Below, piece by piece: positions 33,673-42,309 of a DNA stretch of 64,000 nucleotides (positions within the stretch are counted from its first letter, which is position 1; every line of letters begins with the position of its first letter). The DNA comes from Actinomadura citrea (lineage in GTDB: Bacteria; Actinomycetota; Actinomycetes; Streptosporangiales; Streptosporangiaceae): positions 5,332,001 to 5,396,000 of the forward strand of contig NZ_JACCBT010000001.1 in the NCBI RefSeq assembly GCF_013409045.1, written 5' to 3'. The position numbers and the translations under genes were made by a program. Under the pieces are notes generated by a model, which searched no databases, was not told the origin of the DNA, and saw nothing but the letters and a program-made list of their open reading frames with translations.

Positions 33673-34878
33673 GTGGCCGACCTCGACCGGGTCAAGCTGC
33701 TGGCGGCGCGGTACCGTGCGGCCGGCGATCGGCCGTACCTCGCCTCGGCGCTGTACTCGCTGACGGTCGTGCCGACCGACCGGGTGCCGACGATGGGCGT
33801 CGATCGGCACTGGCGGTGCTATGTGTCACCGTCCTTCGTCGCGGCGACCTCCGTCCCCGAACTCGCGGGCGTGTGGATCCACGAGGTGGCACACCTGCTG
33901 CGGGACCATCACGGCCGCGCGGACCTGCTGCCGGCCGCCGACCACCGCGACCGGGCGCGCCTGAACGTCGCCCAGGACTGCGAGATCAACGACGACCTGG
34001 TCGCCGACGGGCTGGAACTTCCCGAGGGCCGGGTGGTCCCCGGCGACTTCGGGCTGGAGACCGGACGGCTGTTCGAGGAGTACCTCCCGCACCTGCCGCC
34101 GTCGGCCTCCTGCTCCGACTGCGGCTCCGGCGCTCATGGCTCACCCGGCGACTGGGAGATCGCCGGGCCCGGCGGGCCGGGGGAGGTCAGCACGGTCGAA
34201 GCCGAGGCGCTGCGCCGCCACACCGCCGAGGCCATGCGCGCCCACCAGCGCAACCGCGGCTCCCTTCCGGGGGGCTGGCAACGCTGGGCGGAGCAGGTCC
34301 TCGAACCGGTGGTCGACTGGCGCCGCGTGCTCGCCGGAGCCGTGCGGGAGGCGGTCGCCTGGGCGGCCGGCGGGGTCGACTACACCTTCCACCGCCCGTC
34401 CCGCCGCACCGCCGCGCTGCGCGGCGTCGTCCTGCCGAGCCTGCGGCGCCCGCTGCCGGTCGTCGCGATCGTCATCGACACCTCCGGGTCCATGGGCGAG
34501 GACGACCTCGCGGCGGCCCTCGCCGAGGTGACCGGCGTGCTGCGTGAGGTCGGCGTCGGCGGAAACCGGATCACCGTGCTCGCCTGCGACGCCGATGTGC
34601 AGGCCGCGACGCGGGTGACGTCCGCGCAGCAGGTCGCGCTCGAAGGCGGCGGCGGCACCGACATGCGGGTCGGCATCCGGGCCGCCCTCGACCGGCCCGA
34701 ACGACCCGGTGTCGTGATCGTGCTGACCGACGGCTTCACCCCGTGGCCCGAAGCGCCGTCGTCATCGCGCCTCATCGCCGCGCTCATCGGCACCGACCCG
34801 CCGCCCCCGCCGGCCTGGGTCGAAACGGTCCACGTCCCCCAGATCGGACCCGGTCCGGCGCGTCGCCCGAACCGGTGA
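33673..34878 (+). CDS. DUF2201-type metallopeptidase-like/vWA protein, MoxR partner
   Basis: 401 residues. An N-terminal metallopeptidase-like domain has HEVAH (H70, E71, H74) and a downstream QDCEIND that could give a third ligand (E104). Residues ~160-260 are helical with Arg-rich DW motifs. A C-terminal vWA domain has the MIDAS motif DTSGS (269-273), GGGGTDM and LTDGFTPW. The combination is the known DUF2201 arrangement, always near MoxR. The pair probably acts as a metal- and ATP-dependent remodelling or proteolytic switch. GTG start, three bases after the MoxR stop. Confidence 0.9.
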   Translation: MADLDRVKLLAARYRAAGDRPYLASALYSLTVVPTDRVPTMGVDRHWRCYVSPSFVAATSVPELAGVWIHEVAHLLRDHHGRADLLPAADHRDRARLNVAQDCEINDDLVADGLELPEGRVVPGDFGLETGRLFEEYLPHLPPSASCSDCGSGAHGSPGDWEIAGPGGPGEVSTVEAEALRRHTAEAMRAHQRNRGSLPGGWQRWAEQVLEPVVDWRRVLAGAVREAVAWAAGGVDYTFHRPSRRTAALRGVVLPSLRRPLPVVAIVIDTSGSMGEDDLAAALAEVTGVLREVGVGGNRITVLACDADVQAATRVTSAQQVALEGGGGTDMRVGIRAALDRPERPGVVIVLTDGFTPWPEAPSSSRLIAALIGTDPPPPPAWVETVHVPQIGPGPARRPNR

Positions 34879-35365
34879 ACGCTGGTGGTCACCGCCCAGG
34901 TGAGGAGGCCCTGAGCGCCCGGTGGGGGCCTGCTCACCGGCCGCACCACCGCAAGCACGGCGATCGCGGTCACCGGCTCGTTCGGGGGGACGTCTCTTCG
35001 CCGGAGTGAAAGGCCGTTGCGGGGCGGCCGGTCGCCGGTGTATGGCATTTTCACGGGGCGTTGTCCATTGCGTTTTGCACACTCCCGGAATTCTGTCCAT
35101 GTTCGGTCGCGGCGGCAGGGGCGGCGGCAGGATGTGGGGAGCCTTGTGCACGCGGCCGGACGGCCGGGCGGCCCTGTGGCGCGCCGCGGCAGGGCGGTCC
35201 CTTCTCCGGTCTGAGCCGATCTTGCCCCGAAAAGCGGCAACCTTCCTCCAACTCCGTGCGTCACACCTAGCGGGTCACTTGCACCACTTACTCACACCAC
35301 TTACTCGTCACGCCGTAAATATGATCTGAGGGGGCGCTATCTACACAGAACGGGCGGGGGCGCCA
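34879..35365. other. Long non-coding region before the GAP1 operon
   Basis: 487 bases without a supportable gene. The middle (about 35040-35100) is relatively AT-rich. The right end holds direct repeats and a -10-like hexamer, listed separately. It separates two operons read in the same direction. Confidence 0.6.
35282..35325 (+). promoter_or_regulatory. Promoter region with 13-bp direct repeats upstream of the GAP1 operon
   Basis: CACCACTTACTC occurs at 35282-35293 and 35295-35306 (13-base period), with a related CACTT just before. TATGAT (35320-35325) lies 13 bases further on and is a good -10. No clear -35 is visible, so the repeats may bind an activator. The pseudokinase start is at 35366. 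Confidence 0.5.
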
Positions 35366-36514
35366 GTGGAAGAGACATTCACCCTGCAAAAGTCATCATT
35401 CGGGCAATCCGGTCGGGTCACGGTCACTTTCGCGCAGGGCGAGCTGCAGCACGAGGACGCGCTCCTCAGCCACCGCTACGGCCGCGCCGACGACCGCGAC
35501 GTCCTCCTCAAGACGGCCCTCTCGCCCGCCGGGGCGAAGGTGCTGCGCCGCGAGGCCGAGGTCTACGACCGGATCGGCGGGCGGCAGGCGTCCGCCGGGC
35601 GGATGATCGGCTTCCAGGCGGCCCAGAGCCCCGTACGCCTGATGGTCGCCCGTCGCGGCGTGCCCGTCTCCCGGTGCGAACCGGCGCCGCGGCTCGACGG
35701 CGTGCAGCTCGGCCGGGCGGCGCGCGACCTGTTCGGCGCTCTCGCGTTCCTCGCCGACCTCGGCTTCGCGCACCGGGCCGTCTCGGCGGACACGGTGTTC
35801 TGGGACGGCCGGCGCGTCGAACTGCACGGCTTCGGGCACGTGGAGCCGCTCGGCCCGCCCGAGGCGCTCGCCGGGTCGGCCCTCGGCACCCCGACGGGAC
35901 TGCCGGTCAGCGACGTCCCGGACGTCCAGGCCGCCGCCCATCTGCTGCTCCGCCTCGCCACCGGATCGTCCGGCGGCGGCCCGCCCGCGGCCCTCGTCGC
36001 GATCCTCGCCGAGGTCGACGCCGATCTCGCGCAGGCGCTCGAACCGGCCCTCCACGCCACCGGCGGCCGTGACGTCTCCCCCGGTGAGATCAAGGACCGG
36101 CTGTGGCGGAGCCGCCCGAAGCCCCCGCCGCCCGAGCGCTTCCCGGAGGATCTGCACGATCCGGCGGCCCCGCCCCGGCAGCCGCCCCCGGCCCAGGTGC
36201 CCCCTCAGGCGATGCGGGCCGGGACCGGGCCGCGTTCGGCCGTCCGCGACCGGCGGCTCGCCGCGGAGGACGACGGACGGGCCGAGTTCCGCGAGCTGCG
36301 CCGCCGGCAGCGGAAGTTTCGCCAGAGCCGCCGGATCGCCGCCGAGCCGCCGCGGGTGCAGGCCCAGGCGGGCACCGTCACGCCGCCCCGGACGGCCCGG
36401 TCCCCGGCCACGGACGGGACGTCCCCCGGCGCCGCGAGCGGCGCTCTGCTGTTCCTCCTCCTCGGGGTCCTTGCCGTGGCCCTGATCGTCAGCGCCGTCC
36501 TGCTCGTGAGGTGA
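35366..36514 (+). CDS. Membrane-anchored pseudokinase A (conflict-system operon)
   Basis: 382 residues. A protein-kinase-like fold has the ATP-binding Lys49 (VLLKTAL) and a helix-C Glu (RREAEVYDRI). The catalytic loop reads HRAVSADTVFWDG, so the HRD Asp is Ala138, and DFG is replaced by GFG (155-157). It should therefore be inactive. A Pro/Arg-rich linker (about 250-350) leads to one C-terminal membrane helix (GALLFLLLGVLAVALIVSAVLL), placing the kinase domain in the cytoplasm. GTG 35366. It is paired with the GTPase that starts two bases after its stop, an arrangement repeated at 42310-44677. Confidence 0.82.
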   Translation: MEETFTLQKSSFGQSGRVTVTFAQGELQHEDALLSHRYGRADDRDVLLKTALSPAGAKVLRREAEVYDRIGGRQASAGRMIGFQAAQSPVRLMVARRGVPVSRCEPAPRLDGVQLGRAARDLFGALAFLADLGFAHRAVSADTVFWDGRRVELHGFGHVEPLGPPEALAGSALGTPTGLPVSDVPDVQAAAHLLLRLATGSSGGGPPAALVAILAEVDADLAQALEPALHATGGRDVSPGEIKDRLWRSRPKPPPPERFPEDLHDPAAPPRQPPPAQVPPQAMRAGTGPRSAVRDRRLAAEDDGRAEFRELRRRQRKFRQSRRIAAEPPRVQAQAGTVTPPRTARSPATDGTSPGAASGALLFLLLGVLAVALIVSAVLLVR

Positions 36515-36516
36515 CC

Positions 36517-37887
36517 GTGAGCGACCCCGAACCCCCCAGGCCCAAGCTTCCGCCGAAGCTCGACGAGCCGCCCTACCCGCTACCCGCCGCGAATCCGGAC
36601 CTGGACCTGGACGCGGTCACGGCCCCGGCCCTGGACGCCCGGCCGGGCGGCGCCGCGCCCGGCGACGCGCTCGCCGGCGCCACGACGGCCGAGAACACGG
36701 CGGCAGAGGACACGACGGCAGACCCCGCAGACGAGCCGCCGCCCGTGACGGTGATGAGCGAGGACCCCGGCCCGGCGTCCCCGCACCGGCCCCGCGTGCC
36801 CGGCCCGCCGGACGGCCCCGACCGCACCATGGTGTGCCCGTACTGCCTGAGCGAGTTCGACTGGAACAGCGCCCCGCTCGTCGATCGCACCGTGGACGGC
36901 GAGGAGATCGCGCTGACCCGGGAGCCCGGCGAGAGCGACGTCCGCTGGCGCACCCGGACGATGCACGCCTGGCGGGTCTGCGAGGCCACCGGCAAGGACC
37001 ACTTCGTGCCCGCGTCGCTCGGCGGCATGACCGTCCTGATCGTCGGGATGGTCGGCACGTCCGGGTCGGGCAAGTCGCACCTGCTCGCGGCGATGACGGA
37101 GGAGCTCGACCAGTCCGCGCTGAAGATCTCGCACCGGCTGGACGTGCTGCCGCTCGACCCGCGGCTGCAGCGGGAGCTGTTCGCCAGGAACCGGTTCGAC
37201 CTGCTGCGCGACCGCAAGCCGCTGCCGGTCACCCGCCGGGCACTGAGCCCGGAGTTCACCTGCGCCTACCGGATCACCAGCGGGCACACCGGCGAGCAGT
37301 ACGCGCTGCTGATCTTCGATGTGCCGGGCGAGATCTTCAGCCAGGGCCACACCCGCGACGACACCCCCTTCATGAGCATCGCGGACGGGCTGATCTTCGT
37401 GGCGGACGGCACGGAACTGGACGTCCGGCACGGCCGGCACACCGGCGACCCGGGGTTCACCGCGGTGCTCAGCCATATCGACCACGTCCGCGGCGGGCAG
37501 GGCCGGGAGTTCCTGCCGCTGCCCGCCGCGCTGGTGATCGCCAAGTCGGACACGCTGCGCGCGTTCAAGGAGGTCGACCGGTGGCTCGACCGCCGGGACG
37601 ACCTCGAACTCGGCACGGTCGAGGCGGAGTCCGAGGACGCCTACGCCCTGCTGCGCTCGCGCGGCGCGGGGTCGTGGCTCGTCCCGGTCCAGAAGTGCGA
37701 GGACGCGACCCTGCACTTCGCGTCGGCGACCGGCGTCGGCGTGGACATGGAGAGCGGCGAGTACCCCGAGCAGTCGTTCCGGCGGCAGCGGGTGCTGCGG
37801 CCGCTGCTGTCGCTGCTGGCGATGAAGGGCGTGCTGCCGCGCGCGGTGCTCGGCGCGCCCGCGGACCGGGAGGGCGTGGCGTCATGA
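36517..37887 (+). CDS. Zinc-finger P-loop GTPase A (DO-GTPase2-like)
   Basis: 456 residues. A Pro/Asp-rich, disordered ~100-residue N-terminus precedes CPYC (107-110), which with a later Cys (RVCEATG) may bind zinc. The P-loop is GTSGSGKS (180-187, K186), the switch II-like motif FDVPGE (D268) and the base-recognition-like AKSD (K343, D345). The C-terminus repeats FASATGV and RRQRVLRPLLSLL, both shared with the GTPase at 43553. This matches the 'double-GTPase' family predicted beside GAP1 proteins; the family name is from memory. The GTG at 36517 follows the pseudokinase stop; ATGA overlaps the GAP1-like gene. Confidence 0.82.
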   Translation: MSDPEPPRPKLPPKLDEPPYPLPAANPDLDLDAVTAPALDARPGGAAPGDALAGATTAENTAAEDTTADPADEPPPVTVMSEDPGPASPHRPRVPGPPDGPDRTMVCPYCLSEFDWNSAPLVDRTVDGEEIALTREPGESDVRWRTRTMHAWRVCEATGKDHFVPASLGGMTVLIVGMVGTSGSGKSHLLAAMTEELDQSALKISHRLDVLPLDPRLQRELFARNRFDLLRDRKPLPVTRRALSPEFTCAYRITSGHTGEQYALLIFDVPGEIFSQGHTRDDTPFMSIADGLIFVADGTELDVRHGRHTGDPGFTAVLSHIDHVRGGQGREFLPLPAALVIAKSDTLRAFKEVDRWLDRRDDLELGTVEAESEDAYALLRSRGAGSWLVPVQKCEDATLHFASATGVGVDMESGEYPEQSFRRQRVLRPLLSLLAMKGVLPRAVLGAPADREGVAS

Positions 37888-40559
37888 GGACCGGTCCCCT
37901 TCCCGCGCCCGGCCGCGTCGACCAGATCGTCTTCGCCTGGTCGGACCGGCTGCTGGCCGGCGGCCGCGGCCTCGGACCGGTCGCGACGTCCCTCGGCACC
38001 GACGGGCTGCGCGTGTGGAACGAGCGGCTGGCCGGCGGCGACGTCGCCGTCGGGCAGTGGCTGTCCGGCGCGGCCGAGTGCGCGGCGCTCGGCGCGCTGC
38101 GCTTCGGCCGGCAGGGCGAGCACGGCGCCGCGCTGCGGCTGGTGCCGGCCCGCGACCCGAACGGCCGGCCCTCCCAGCTCGTGCACGCGCTCGTCGGCCC
38201 GGCGTCGGTGGTGAACGCGGCGCTGGTGCTCGGCCTGCACCGCTGGCCGGAGTGGAGCACGCCGGACCGGCTCGACGCGACGCCCTCGGACCTCGAAGCG
38301 CTCGACGCGACCGCGCTGTGGGCGCACGCGGAGGCCGGGCTGGACGAGGCGTCCGCACGCCGCGACGCGCTGGTCGGCCTGCTCGCCGGAGTGCTCGCCG
38401 CGCCGTGCGATCCGTACCTGGCCGAGATCTCCCCGGACGACGTCGGCCTGGTCGCCGGGCTCGTGCGCAGGCTGGACGGGGTCGCCGGGGCGGCGCCGCT
38501 GACGATGCTGCTGGGCGCCCAGGTCACCCGTCCCGAGCTGCGGCCCCGGCTGCTGGCGGTCGGCCTGCCGGACGCCAGGAACGGGCGGACGTCACTGACG
38601 ACCACGGGCGGCGCCGATCCCGGCGTCGCCCGGGTGGCCGAGCTTCTCGCCGACCTCCCGCCGACCTCGCTGACCCGGCCGCGCGCGCCGCTGAGGACCA
38701 CCGCGGCGCTCGCGGACTGGGTGGAGGCGGAGCACCAGCGGGCCACCGGCGTCCTCGACCTCGTCGACCGGGCGATCGCGGGCACGCTGGACGAGCCCGA
38801 GCGCCGCTACCTGAACGGCCCGGACGGGCAGGAGCGGCTGCGCGCCGAACTGCGGAACGCCGACATGGCGCAGCTCACCGACCGGCTGCTGCGCTGGACC
38901 AAGGCGAACCCGCCCAGGCTTTCCGAGGTCGCCCGGACGCTCCGGCAGGTCGCCGCCGACCGGTACCTGACCGATGCCGGCGAGGACCGCGACACCGCCG
39001 ACCGGCTCCTGCAGGCCGCCCGCCGGATGGACCTCACGGCGGCGGAGGCGAGGCGCGTCCTCGCGAACTGGTACTCCGGGCTGCCGAAGGTCACCTCGGC
39101 GGACCAGTACAGCGCCGTGTACTTCGCGCTCGGCGCGGGCATCGACCCCGCCTCCGACGAGACCTTCGCCCGGCTCCTGCCCGGCATGAAGGCGGCCAGC
39201 CTGCTGGAGTGGAGCAGGGTGCTGGCGCCGAGCGACCATGTGAAGGCCGCCCTGCACTTCATGCGCGCCGCGCACCGGCAGTGGAGCCGGGGCGACCGGC
39301 GCGGCGACGAGGGCGTCCGCGCGCTCATGCGCGAGACCGAGATGTTCCACGAGACGATCCACGACATCGTCTCGCGCTGCGGCCTGCGCACGGAGGACGA
39401 GAACGACCTGTACCGGACCGTCCTGCATCTGGCGTACGGCGACCCCGTCACGGACCTGGCCCCGGTGCTCGGCGCGCTGCCCGCCGACGCGGAGGCGACG
39501 GAGTTCCGGCCGTGGGCAGCGCTCGCCGACGTGTTCGGAGGCGACCGCGCCCACGTGTTCCAGCTCGCCGCGCAGGCGCGCCGCCGGAAGGCCCCGCCGA
39601 CGGTGCTCAGGGACATGCTGGGCGTCCTGTCCAGCACCGACCTGATCCAGGGAATGGCCGAGCAGACCGGACAGCCGGGCCTCCTCGAACCCGTGTGCCA
39701 TGTGCTGGGCAAGCGCCCCCGCACGCCCGCCGAGCAGCGCGCGACCTGCGACGCGGCACTGGCCGGGCGGTTCCTGGCCGGCCTGGTGGAGGGGGCCTGG
39801 CCCGACGAGCCCGAGATCCGGTTCAAGGCGTACTCGTTCCTGCTCCAGGCCGTCTACCAGGCCGGTGACCGAGCGGACGGCGGCGGGCTCACGCGGGCCG
39901 AGGTGGACGAGCTGGTGCGGGCCGGCGGCACGGGCCCGTTCCTGCTGGCCGTGGTCGCCCACGCGGCGCAGGACGCGGTCGTGCCCGCCCTCCTGCACGC
40001 GGCTCACCGGCACGCGGCCGACCTCGGCCTCCCGTCCGAGATCGCCGAGTCCGCTCTGCGCGGGCCGCACCGGGCCGCCGAGGCGCGGACCGCCAGGAGG
40101 ACGTCCGCCGAACCGGCGCACGCCGGCTTGCCTCACCAGCGGCACGCGCAGCACGCGCACCAGGGGCAGCCGGCCGAGGACGGCCCGGCTCCCACCGCGA
40201 CCGCGTTCCCCGAGCCGCCGATCCCGCCGCAGCACTTCTCCTTCAACCCGCCGCCGACGCGCCGGGACCACTTCCCGTCCGGCTCCGAGCAGGAGGAGCC
40301 GGACGACGGCCGGCACCCCATCGTCGTCTGGATCACCGGCCGCACCCTCCAGGAGTGGGCGATCGCGGTGCTCGGCCTCGGGATCGTCGTCCTGCTCGTC
40401 CTCCTGCTGTTCGGCGGCTCGGACGGGGCCCCGCCGCCGCGGCAGGCCCCCACGACCGTGACCGTCACCGTCACGCCGTCCGTCTCCCCGACGACCAGTG
40501 CCGAGACGCCGTCCGGCGGCGACCGGTCCCCGCAACCGACGACAGGAAAGACCCCCTGA
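37884..40559 (+). CDS. GAP1-like (GTPase-associated) protein with C-terminal membrane helix
   Basis: 891 residues. The N-terminus (APGRVDQIVFAWSDRLLAGGRGLGPVATSLG) resembles the GAP1 N-terminal domain, whose members begin with a similar 'Q-[LI]-x-[FY]-x-W' strand and a Gly-rich turn. A long all-helical middle follows (about 250-720). Then comes a His/Pro-rich linker and one membrane helix, about 828-850 (AIAVLGLGIVVLLVLLLF), with a Ser/Thr-rich outer tail. It would be a membrane-tethered hub for the GTPases on each side. The assignment rests on context and remembered family features, so it is moderate. Confidence 0.7.
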   Translation: MRTGPLPAPGRVDQIVFAWSDRLLAGGRGLGPVATSLGTDGLRVWNERLAGGDVAVGQWLSGAAECAALGALRFGRQGEHGAALRLVPARDPNGRPSQLVHALVGPASVVNAALVLGLHRWPEWSTPDRLDATPSDLEALDATALWAHAEAGLDEASARRDALVGLLAGVLAAPCDPYLAEISPDDVGLVAGLVRRLDGVAGAAPLTMLLGAQVTRPELRPRLLAVGLPDARNGRTSLTTTGGADPGVARVAELLADLPPTSLTRPRAPLRTTAALADWVEAEHQRATGVLDLVDRAIAGTLDEPERRYLNGPDGQERLRAELRNADMAQLTDRLLRWTKANPPRLSEVARTLRQVAADRYLTDAGEDRDTADRLLQAARRMDLTAAEARRVLANWYSGLPKVTSADQYSAVYFALGAGIDPASDETFARLLPGMKAASLLEWSRVLAPSDHVKAALHFMRAAHRQWSRGDRRGDEGVRALMRETEMFHETIHDIVSRCGLRTEDENDLYRTVLHLAYGDPVTDLAPVLGALPADAEATEFRPWAALADVFGGDRAHVFQLAAQARRRKAPPTVLRDMLGVLSSTDLIQGMAEQTGQPGLLEPVCHVLGKRPRTPAEQRATCDAALAGRFLAGLVEGAWPDEPEIRFKAYSFLLQAVYQAGDRADGGGLTRAEVDELVRAGGTGPFLLAVVAHAAQDAVVPALLHAAHRHAADLGLPSEIAESALRGPHRAAEARTARRTSAEPAHAGLPHQRHAQHAHQGQPAEDGPAPTATAFPEPPIPPQHFSFNPPPTRRDHFPSGSEQEEPDDGRHPIVVWITGRTLQEWAIAVLGLGIVVLLVLLLFGGSDGAPPPRQAPTTVTVTVTPSVSPTTSAETPSGGDRSPQPTTGKTP

Positions 40560-41695
40560 TGGCGACTGGAGCGACGATCAGCCCGACCGAGCCCCTCACC
40601 TCCGACGACATCCTCAGCGGCATCAGCGCGCGGTTCCACCGGTACGCCGACCGGGCGCTGCGGGACTCCCCCGGGGACGCCGCCAGCGGCCCCGCGCTGC
40701 TGAAACGCCTCGCCGACGACCTCGACCCCGCCGGCGGGCCGCCGCCGGCCGGCGTCGACCTCGTCACCGCCTACCCGGCGGACGCGCTGCTGCCCGACCC
40801 GGTGCCGCGGCGGGGGCTGGAGATCACGCTGTCCTGGGGCAGGTTCTTCCAGAACGTGCTCGTCTTCGCCCCGATCGTCATCACCTGGTGGAAGCTGCAC
40901 GACGCCCTGAACGCCTACGGCCGGGCCCACAGCGAGGGCTCGTTCCTGCTCGGCTGGCAGGCCGGCTCGTTCGACCCCGACCACATCCGGCGCGGCGTCC
41001 AGGACTTCGCGCCGCTGTCGGAGACCGCGTGGTCGGTCGTGCTCGCCGTCCTGGTCGTCATCGGGTTCACCGCCGTCGTGACCACCTGCGAGAACCTTCT
41101 CGACCGTCCGCGTTACGAGGCCGAGCGCGTGCAGATCGCGCAGGACCTGGCGCTCGCGTCGCACCTGCTGTCCGGCTCCCGGGACGGCAAGGTCACCTAC
41201 CGGGACCTCCAGGCGCTGGTGCAGCGGATGGAGACCAGCGTGGGCGGGCTCGTCGGCCGCCTCGCGGGCACCGCCGAGGACGTCCGCGCGGCGCTGGAGG
41301 GCAGCACCGGCAAGCGGATCGAGGAGGCCGTCCAGACCTGGATCGACAAGGCCGAGTCGCTGGAACGGGCGATCATGAGCATGCAGGCGCCCGCCGAGAC
41401 GCTGGAGAGCTTCCGGAAGCTGCAGGACGACATCTCGGCCGGGCAGCGCGAGCTGCGCGCCGAACTGGCCGCCATGGTGACGCAGGTGGAGCGGGCGACG
41501 CTCGCCACCACCGACCACGCCGAAGCCGCGCAGCACTACCAGGACGCCGGCAACGCGGTGCTCGCCGACGCGGTCACCCGGCTCTCCGTCGGCACCGACC
41601 GGCTGTCGAAGGCGCTCGAGCAGCTGGAGTACCTCGTCGACGACACCCGCGAGTTCGTCGCCTACGTGCGGCACGACGGCGGTGCCCACCGGTGA
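40559..41695 (+). CDS. Two-helix membrane protein with long coiled coil
   Basis: 378 residues, family not recognised. Two membrane segments (about 96-115, NVLVFAPIVITWW, and 156-174, VVLAVLVVIGFTAVV) are followed by a long cytoplasmic helical region (about 185-360) with heptad-like runs (RLAGTAEDVRAALEGSTGKRIEEAVQTWI; GQRELRAELAAMVTQVERATLA; RLSKALEQLEYLVDDTREFV). This recalls MCP or MotA-like signalling helices. ATG 40559 shares a base with the GAP1-like stop (TGATG). It probably forms a membrane complex with the next protein. Confidence 0.8.
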   Translation: MATGATISPTEPLTSDDILSGISARFHRYADRALRDSPGDAASGPALLKRLADDLDPAGGPPPAGVDLVTAYPADALLPDPVPRRGLEITLSWGRFFQNVLVFAPIVITWWKLHDALNAYGRAHSEGSFLLGWQAGSFDPDHIRRGVQDFAPLSETAWSVVLAVLVVIGFTAVVTTCENLLDRPRYEAERVQIAQDLALASHLLSGSRDGKVTYRDLQALVQRMETSVGGLVGRLAGTAEDVRAALEGSTGKRIEEAVQTWIDKAESLERAIMSMQAPAETLESFRKLQDDISAGQRELRAELAAMVTQVERATLATTDHAEAAQHYQDAGNAVLADAVTRLSVGTDRLSKALEQLEYLVDDTREFVAYVRHDGGAHR

Positions 41696-42276
41696 CCGGG
41701 CCCGCGAGGAGGCGCGCGTCCCGGCGGGGACGGCGGACCTCCCGGTTCGCCGCGGCGCACCTCGCCGGCTGGCTGTTCGCCGACCTGATGCTCGTGCTGT
41801 TCCTCGTCGCCATGGCGGTGCAGCCCCGCGCGCAGCTCACCACCGGCCTGCCGGAGCAGAAGAAGCCGCGGCCGGCCGGCCCGCGCGTCCTCGGCCAGGA
41901 CTTCTGCGACTTCCTGATCCCGGTGCAGGCCGGAGGGCTCCTCTCCGGCTCCGGCAGGGCCCGCGCCGACCTGCTGAAGAAGGTCGACGAGGCCCTGCGC
42001 GGCGAGCACCCGTCCTGGCTGTACGGGGACGAGATGCGGCGCGAGGGCGCCCGCAGCGCCTGCATCGAGCAGCTCGAACAGAAGCTCCAGGTCGGCTTCT
42101 TCCTCGCCTACGGCGCGCGGAACGACACCGGCAGCGGCGTCGCCCTCGGCAAGAACGCCGCCAAGGCCATCAAGTCCGGCAACCCGCGGTTCCGCGAGGC
42201 GATCTACCGGGCCGCGTGGACGGGCGGGGAGGGCGACGGCTCCGTCCAGCTCGTCGTCTTCTTCTACCAAGACTGA
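41692..42276 (+). CDS. Single-helix membrane protein (MotB/OmpA-like topology)
   Basis: 194 residues, not recognised. A basic N-terminus (RRRASRRGRRTSRF) is followed by one membrane helix with an embedded acid (HLAGWLFADLMLVLFLVAMAVQ). This arrangement is like MotB, where an Asp in the helix is part of an ion path. The outer domain (about 45-194) has two or three Cys, LLKKVDEALRGEHPSWLYGDEM and a C-terminal strand VQLVVFFYQD. The GTGA overlap with the coiled-coil gene suggests that the two form a channel- or motor-like pair, which is inference. Confidence 0.78.
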   Translation: MTGPARRRASRRGRRTSRFAAAHLAGWLFADLMLVLFLVAMAVQPRAQLTTGLPEQKKPRPAGPRVLGQDFCDFLIPVQAGGLLSGSGRARADLLKKVDEALRGEHPSWLYGDEMRREGARSACIEQLEQKLQVGFFLAYGARNDTGSGVALGKNAAKAIKSGNPRFREAIYRAAWTGGEGDGSVQLVVFFYQD

Positions 42277-42309
42277 TCCCAGAGCCGATCGACACAGGGA
42301 CGTGACGGG

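Noticed and set aside
35282..35306. Start of a CRISPR array
   Set aside because: Only two 12-base copies with a one-base gap, no spacers and no cas genes; a promoter element is the better explanation.
36834..40559. A 1241-codon plus-strand reading frame
   Set aside because: Its first third is the shifted frame of the GTPase gene (Arg/Ala/Pro-rich, no motifs). Only the part from ATG 37884 has coding character and matches the overlap start of the GAP1-like gene.
40559..42276. Flagellar MotA/MotB pair
   Set aside because: The topology is similar, but there is no chemotaxis or flagellar gene, no MotA four-helix pattern and no clear OmpA peptidoglycan-binding motif.
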